A stretch of DNA of 19,753 nt, taken from NCBI GenBank assembly GCA_041657585.1, contig JBBABP010000014.1:1-19753 (forward strand), written 5' to 3'. Shown here piece by piece: positions 15,240-19,753 of the stretch. The position numbers and the translations under genes were made by a program. The first letter of the stretch is position 1. Each line of letters opens with the position of its first letter. Source of the stretch: JBBABP01 sp041657585 (GTDB lineage Bacteria; Patescibacteriota; Gracilibacteria; Absconditabacterales; Absconditicoccaceae). The notes under the pieces are model-generated. The model ran no database searches. It saw nothing but the letters and a program-made list of their open reading frames with translations, and had not been told where the DNA came from.

Positions 15240-16013
15240 ATGCAGTTTAGTGTAAAATCTGATTTAAAAAATTTCTATAACAATCAAGCAAAGAAATATT
15301 CTGATACGAGAAAAAAATATCGATCAGATTCCAAATATATTTTGGATGAAATAAATATTTTTGCTAAAATGAAATGAAAAAAATATAAAGTAAAAATTCT
15401 TGAATTTGGATGTGGTAGCGGAAGATTGTTGGATAATATAAATTTGGATAATATAAATTTGGATTATGTTTGAGTAGATATTTCAAATAAACTTTTGGAT
15501 ATCGCAAAAAATAAATTTAAAAAAAATAAGTTTAAATTTATCTGTGATGATATTATAAATTATGTGAAATGACTTGAACAAGAATCATTTGATTTTGTGG
15601 TTTGATTAGCGAGTTTTCAACATATAGAAAAAAATAAAGAAAAATTTTTGTTGATGAAAAACTTTTATAGAATATTAAAATATGATTGAAAATTGATGAT
15701 GTTGAATTGGTCTTTTTCAAAATGGTTTATAAAAAAATTTCGGATTCAGATTTTAAATTCATTTTGAAAATTTATAATAAGTTTTGGAAAAAAAGATTGG
15801 AAAAATATATTTATTCCACGAACTGATAGAAATAAAGTTTTTCATAGATTTTATCATATTTACACAATCAAAGAACTGAAAAAATTAGTTTTGATGAGCT
15901 GATTTTTGGTAAGGAAATTATGATATTTGGATAAAAAATGAAACTACATAAATAATTGGATAGACTCCAAAAACTCTATTTTGATTGTGGAAAAAAATGT
16001 TTTTGAAAATTAA
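15240..16013 (+). CDS. Class I SAM-dependent methyltransferase
   Basis: 257-aa methyltransferase with a Rossmann-fold core. Motif I ILEFGCGSGRLL (about 53-64) binds SAM, an acidic residue follows in YVGVDIS, DDIINYV is motif II-like, and FDFVVGLASFQHI is motif IV. The C-terminal HRFYHIYTIKELKKLVLMSGF resembles the end of small RNA-modifying methyltransferases such as Trm9-like proteins, but the substrate is not certain. A short in-frame duplication gives NINLDNINLD at about 67-76 (repeat of GATAATATAAATTTG). Several glycines are TGA. Start ATG is the only one before motif I. It is the last gene of the plus-strand run. Confidence 0.9.
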
Positions 16014-16065
16014 TAAATTTAATTTATAGTGACGAAAATTTGTAAATGAAAGTTTTTTTTAATTT

Positions 16066-16092
16066 AAAAAAAGTGCGATAATAACCGCACTT
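16066..16092 (-). terminator. Terminator of the 267-aa gene
   Basis: AAGTGCG / CGCACTT perfect stem with loop ATAATAAC; on the minus strand it is followed by a T run, 8 bases after the stop codon. Confidence 0.85.
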
Positions 16093-16099
16093 ACAATTA

Positions 16100-16903
16100 C
16101 TAATAAATTTCTGTTCCCTCAATTTCAATTTCATCATCAGCAATTTCATGCATATCTTGATCATATGCAAAAGAGAAATCCTTAGGTATTTCGTCTTCTT
16201 CTAGAACGCAGCAATCAAATTTATTTAAGCTTTCGCTTTTTTTTAATAAATTTGAAATTGAGGTTTTTAATTCTTTGTGATAAAGACAAATCGTTTTAGA
16301 TTTTTTGTTAGGTAAATTTATTACTTTACCTTCCAAATTTTTAATTTTTTTTATTTGTGAATCCTTTTCTGGATTAACAACAATATGAATCCCTTCACAA
16401 TTGTTGTAATTCCCCAATCCCACAAAATATAATATTCTGTCATTTTTGTTTATTCTTTTACGATATCTCCTGATGACATGAATTAATTTTGTTGATTCAT
16501 GATCAAAGTCATTTCCAAAAATTTCAGATATTGGGAATAATCCCTTTTCAGTAGTAATAATGAATAGAAAGTTTACTGCTTCCTCTTCCAATTTAACGTA
16601 ATCGTATATGTCAAACTTAGGATCAGAAAGCCGACTCCAAAGGAACAATTTTGACTCAAATTTGTAATTGAATTTTTTGATAAATTCATCAAATTCAATG
16701 TCCATTTGTTTTTTTAACAGCTTTTGTACAAGAGTTTTAGTTTTTGCAACAATTTCTATTTTTGACAGAAATGGTCTGTCTTCGTTAAACACCACTGGCT
16801 CTTGTCCATTACCTAAGACAAAAACACTTATTTTTAATTCTGATTTTTCTTTCATAAATTTAATTTTTTTGTTATTAATTTTGTTAACTATCAATGTCAG
16901 CAT
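16100..16903 (-). CDS. Uncharacterised protein lacking UGA-glycine codons
   Basis: 267-aa protein that I do not recognise. It is soluble-looking, Lys/Glu-rich, ends in a strongly acidic tail (IADDEIEIEGTEIY) and has no signal peptide. Segments such as VNFLFIITTEKGLFPISEIFG and RILYFVGLGNYNNCEGIHIVV suggest an alpha/beta fold, but no motif is diagnostic. Cysteines occur in NNCEG, TICLY and FDCCV. All nine glycines use GGN and none uses TGA, while surrounding genes use TGA for most glycines; this hints at recent transfer from a standard-code donor. The stop is TAG. The start is either ATG at 16903 or the internal ATG at 16855 (MKEKSELK), which follows a more typical AT-rich leader. It is followed by a clean terminator. 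Confidence 0.85.
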   Translation of the reverse strand: MLTLIVNKINNKKIKFMKEKSELKISVFVLGNGQEPVVFNEDRPFLSKIEIVAKTKTLVQKLLKKQMDIEFDEFIKKFNYKFESKLFLWSRLSDPKFDIYDYVKLEEEAVNFLFIITTEKGLFPISEIFGNDFDHESTKLIHVIRRYRKRINKNDRILYFVGLGNYNNCEGIHIVVNPEKDSQIKKIKNLEGKVINLPNKKSKTICLYHKELKTSISNLLKKSESLNKFDCCVLEEDEIPKDFSFAYDQDMHEIADDEIEIEGTEIY

Positions 16904-16933
16904 ATAAATTTATTTTCGAATATCAATATGTTT

Positions 16934-17392
16934 TTATAGTTTATTTAGTTCTCGCATAAAAATAGCTGAACTCTGCCCTACATTGAGAGATTCTTTGATT
17001 CAAAACATTGGAATATAAACAATGTAATCTACAATATTTAATGTTTGCTTCAATATTCCATCTACCTCATTTCAAAATATTACTGCAATTGATTTGTCAG
17101 ATTTTATTTTTTTTGATATTTCTTTTAGATTTATAGATTCTTTTGTAATTTCTGCGCCAATTACTAAAAATTTATTTTCTTTGGCAAAATTTATAGCTTC
17201 TATCGTATTGTTAAAAATTTTTAATCAAACATTATTTTCCGCGCCAAGAGAAGTTTTACTGACTTTTTTGTTATCAATTGGCGATGGAGAATATCCAGTC
17301 AACCAAATGTTTCGTCATAGTGAATCAGCAGTACGAATTATATTGCCAACATTGTAAGCTGAACGAATATTTTCAAGTATTACAACTTTCAT
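16934..17392 (-). CDS. SpoU/TrmH family RNA 2'-O-methyltransferase
   Basis: 152-aa methyltransferase of the SPOUT class, which form dimers with a deep trefoil knot and methylate rRNA or tRNA riboses. All three family motifs are present: motif 1 NIRSAYNVGNIIRTAD (residues 8-23, catalytic Arg), motif 2 AVIFGNEVDGI, and motif 3 IPMFGIKESLNVGQSSAI. There is no N-terminal substrate-binding extension, so it is the minimal form. The substrate (tRNA or rRNA position) cannot be told. TGA encodes Gly in IFGNE and MFGIK. It lies 30 bases upstream of the 267-aa gene on the same strand. Confidence 0.94.
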
Positions 17393-17530
17393 TTTGATAA
17401 TTACAAATTAAAATGGTCTGATTTTTATATTTTTTTTTGGATATTACAACAAAATTTGATATTTTAAAAAAGGTTTGAAATTAGATTACGAATTCATTAG
17501 ATTGAATATCTTTAAAAATTAAAATAAAAA

Positions 17531-18163
17531 ATGTGAATAACTGAATTTTTGGCGACTTATATGACGGCATTTATAGCTAAAACCTGATATATAAGTATAT
17601 TTATTGGCATGACTTTGGAAAGCATGATTTTTCCTATGCCAAGCGAAGCAATAATGCCCTTTGCATGATTTTTGATAGCTACCAAAACTTTTAGTTTGTG
17701 GATGGTAATTTTGGTAAGTACATTGTGAAGTATCTTTGGATCATTAATTTCTTATTATATTTGAAAATATTGATGAGTCCCATTTGTCAAAAAATTTGGA
17801 AAATATTTTTTTTTGGATCATCATGAGCTTGAAATAACTCACAAATTTTTCCAAAAAAGATGAGAAATTACAATTTTTGTAAGTCGTTTTATTCCTATAA
17901 TTAGACATTTGATTTCCATCCCTGCTGGTATAGGAAATATGAATTTAGTTAAATTTATAATTTATACAACAATTGGCGCTTGATTGCGAAATACTTTTCT
18001 TGCTCTTGTTGGGAAATATTTAAAACAAAATCGAGAACTTGTAATGAAATATTCTAAAATAATAGATATTGCAATACTCGTAATTTTAGTTTGAATTATT
18101 GTATTGTTTATTTGGAGACAGATAAAGAAAAGAAATAAGTTACGCGTTAAGAGTGACAAGTAA
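17531..18163 (+). CDS. DedA family membrane protein (VTT domain)
   Basis: 210-aa DedA/SNARE-associated (VTT) membrane protein, a family linked to lipid scrambling or undecaprenyl-phosphate recycling. Features: an N-terminal span with GYISIFIGMTLESMIFPMPSE (the family Glu and PxPSE), a second reentrant region around GSLISYYIGKYGG, the conserved FVSRFIPIIRHLISIPAG (RF.P..R motif), and a C-terminal span (IIDIAILVILVGIIVLFIW). The last ten residues (KLRVKSDK) are encoded by an intergenic TTACGAGT microrepeat, so the native stop was probably lost. Second codon is TGA. Divergent from the SpoU gene over a 138-base gap without clear promoter boxes. Confidence 0.93.
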
Positions 18164-18210
18164 CGAGTTACGTGTGACTCTTCAGTGTTCACTGTTCACT
18201 CTTCACTGTT
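18137..18210. repeat. TTACGAGT microrepeat copy 5 and TTCACTG repeats
   Basis: AAGTTACGCGTTAAGAGTGACAAGTAACGAGTTACGTGTGAC, related to the copies at 2725, 3117, 6503 and 14000, then three TTCAC(T)G units. It overlaps the 3' end of the DedA gene and supplies its stop codon. Confidence 0.6.
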
Positions 18211-18393
18211 TTAATTCCTCCATCGTTTTAGAAAATTTTGGTATTCATTTAATATATGTTTATAAATATCTAAACAAATTGTTTTTATTTTTTCAAGAAA
18301 TTGAGATCATCAATCCCCCAATGCAGATCATCAAATAATAAAATTCAAAAGTCGTTTATTTATTCTTTTTTCTAAATCTTGAATTTTTTTCAT
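18211..18393 (-). CDS. Possible small uncharacterised protein
   Basis: 60-aa frame readable only with TGA as Gly: MKKIQDLEKRINKRLLNF, then IIGGSALGDGGSQFLEKIKTI, then a Cys/Tyr-containing amphipathic end. Four of its five glycines are TGA, the local norm, and it fills a 440-base gap on the minus strand between the DedA gene and ftsK. No family is recognised. It could be spurious, but codon use and composition favour a real short gene. Confidence 0.5.
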
Positions 18394-18607
18394 TGAAAGA
18401 AACGAAAAAATAAATAATTCATAATTTGTAATTGATTGTTAATTCTGCTAAAGTAGACCAAGTTACTAATATTGCATTTTAGTTTTTATTTTTTTTATTG
18501 CAACAAAAAAAATTGTTTTTATTTTTGATTGAAAATATAGGTTAAATAGATATTTATTAAGAAAGTTAAAAAACTTGTAGTTTATTTTATTTTTTTAATT
18601 TTCTGTT

Positions 18608-19741
18608 TTGACTAGGAGAAGAAGAAAAACAAAAAGCATCATATTAAATAAATATAAAATTTGAATGTTGCTAATTGTATTGGGGTGATTATTTTTTTTC
18701 TCACTATATTTTGCTGACGGATCACCAATATTAAAATTTTTCCAAGATTATGCTAGTATAGCTTTTGGTCAAATGTGATTGCATATATTTTTTTGACTGT
18801 GTATATTAGTTTGAATATTGGTTATGGCAAAATGATATTTAATGAAGGCGATGATTAAACAATTTTTACTTGTAATGATTTTGCTTTCAGCAATATTAAA
18901 TTTCCCTATTTTGGATTGAGAAGTAGCAAAATATGAAAATTTTTGATGATATATTTCTTGGCCAATAATATATATTTTGAATATAATGTTTGGTGGCAAA
19001 AGTATAGCAATTAAGGTTTTTGTGATAATTTTATTTATTCTCGTAATTATATGGATTTTGTATTCATTTAATTTTTCTTTGCCAAAATTAAATATAAATC
19101 TTAAACAAGATGATTATCCAGAAAAAAAATATGAAAAATATAATGAAAAATCTGAGAGAAATAATGATGAAAAAAATGAAAATTCAGATTTTTGAAAACC
19201 CATTTCTCGTTCCTTAATCAAAAGTTTGTTGAAAAATAAATTAGAACAAAAAATCGAAGAAAAAAGAGTGAGACCAAAAATTAATTTTTCTGGTGAGAAA
19301 CCAACGTTTAATATTTCTATGTTGGAAACGAACACTGATCAAAACATAACTATAGACGAATCTTTTTTGATGGAAAAAGCAAAGGCATTACAAAATAAAT
19401 TGATGGAATTTAATGTCCCAATAATGATAGAGTGATTTGATATTTGACCTTCCATAGTTCAAATAAGAATCAAACCAGATGAATGAATCAGACTTTCAAC
19501 TATTGAAAGTTTATCGAACGATATTTCTCTTTCATTGAAATCTAAGTCTGTGAGAATAGTCGCACCTATACCTTGAACAGATTGCGTTTGAATTCAATTA
19601 CCAAATCCAAAACCACTAATTGTAAGATTGTGAGATATTTTGTGATCCAATGAATTTAATCAAGACATGAAAAAATCTGACAACAATTTGTCTTTGTGAA
19701 AAGCTATCGATGGAACAATAATACATCAAAACCTAGTGTAA
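18608..19741 (+). CDS. ftsK: DNA translocase FtsK, N-terminal region (stop before the motor domain)
   Basis: FtsK/SpoIIIE-type septal DNA translocase. A basic start (TRRRRKTKS) leads to about four membrane spans at about 20-160 (LLIVLGLFFFSLYF, LHIFFGLCILVGILVM, FLLVMILLSAILNF, VFVIILFILVIIWILY). A charged linker (KKYEKYNEKSERNNDEKN) follows. The alpha/beta region then shows ETNTDQNITIDESFLMEKAKAL, VQIRIKPDEGIRLSTIESLS and VRIVAPIPGTDCVGIQLPNP, as in the FtsK beta domain, ending LSLGKAIDGTIIHQNLV. A TAA stop at 19739-19741 then falls just before where the Walker A ATPase should begin, 12 bases from the window end, which may be an error or truncation. TTG at 18608 is chosen because the basic leader precedes ATG 18665; that ATG is the alternative. 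Confidence 0.85.
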
Positions 19742-19753
19742 GCATCTTCGTAG

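Noticed and set aside
16668..16907. 79-aa plus-strand frame
   Set aside because: Antisense to the start of the 267-aa gene, which is long, uninterrupted and has a terminator.

Overview
The window is AT-rich, densely packed DNA from a bacterium that reads UGA as glycine (translation table 25). This points to the candidate phyla Absconditabacteria (SR1) or Gracilibacteria (BD1-5). The evidence is direct. In-frame TGA falls where conserved glycines belong in unrelated families: the Clp Walker A motif, ferredoxin CIGCGTC, the MurF-like P-loop, the bS16 N-terminus, the SpoU IFGNEVDG motif and the AI-2E PYLGPILGG motif. Recognised genes end only in TAA or TAG. A standard-code gene finder would break most of these genes into fragments, so the coordinates here come from reading TGA as Gly.

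Layout. 1-942 (+) is the 3' end of a ClpB/ClpC-type AAA+ chaperone, followed by terminators. 1183-3654 (-) holds tRNA-Ser(GCU), tRNA-Met(CAU), rpmG, rpsP, two small membrane proteins and a 4Fe-4S ferredoxin. 3792-5120 (+) holds an HD-domain hydrolase and an unknown protein. 5268-8025 (-) holds a MurF-like Mur ligase, a BatA-like von Willebrand A membrane protein and a one-TM companion. 8154-8531 (+) is a degenerate receiver-like protein. 8790-10447 (-) holds rnpA overlapping an AI-2E family permease. 10606-11121 (+) is an isochorismatase-fold hydrolase, convergent with a frameshifted RsuA-type pseudouridine synthase; a small Thr/Pro/Glu-rich lipoprotein follows on the minus strand. 12302-16013 (+) holds a 518-aa anchored protein, a DEDD exonuclease and a SAM methyltransferase. 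16100-17392 (-) holds an unknown 267-aa protein and a SpoU/TrmH methyltransferase. 17531-18163 (+) is a DedA protein, 18211-18393 (-) a possible small protein, and from 18608 (+) the N-terminal part of FtsK.

Most genes are housekeeping: translation and RNA modification (rpsP, rpmG, tRNAs, rnpA, RsuA, SpoU), envelope (MurF-like, vWA pair, DedA, AI-2E permease, lipoprotein), proteostasis and chromosome segregation (Clp, FtsK). I see no defence island, integrase, transposase, CRISPR array or biosynthetic cluster. The most unusual signals are two genes that never use UGA-Gly (16100-16903, with 0 of 9 glycines, and 8154-8531, with 0 of 4), several families of short palindromic repeats in nearly every intergenic gap, and three apparent single-gene frame disruptions (rsuA, the permease tail, the ftsK end) that may be biological or assembly errors.
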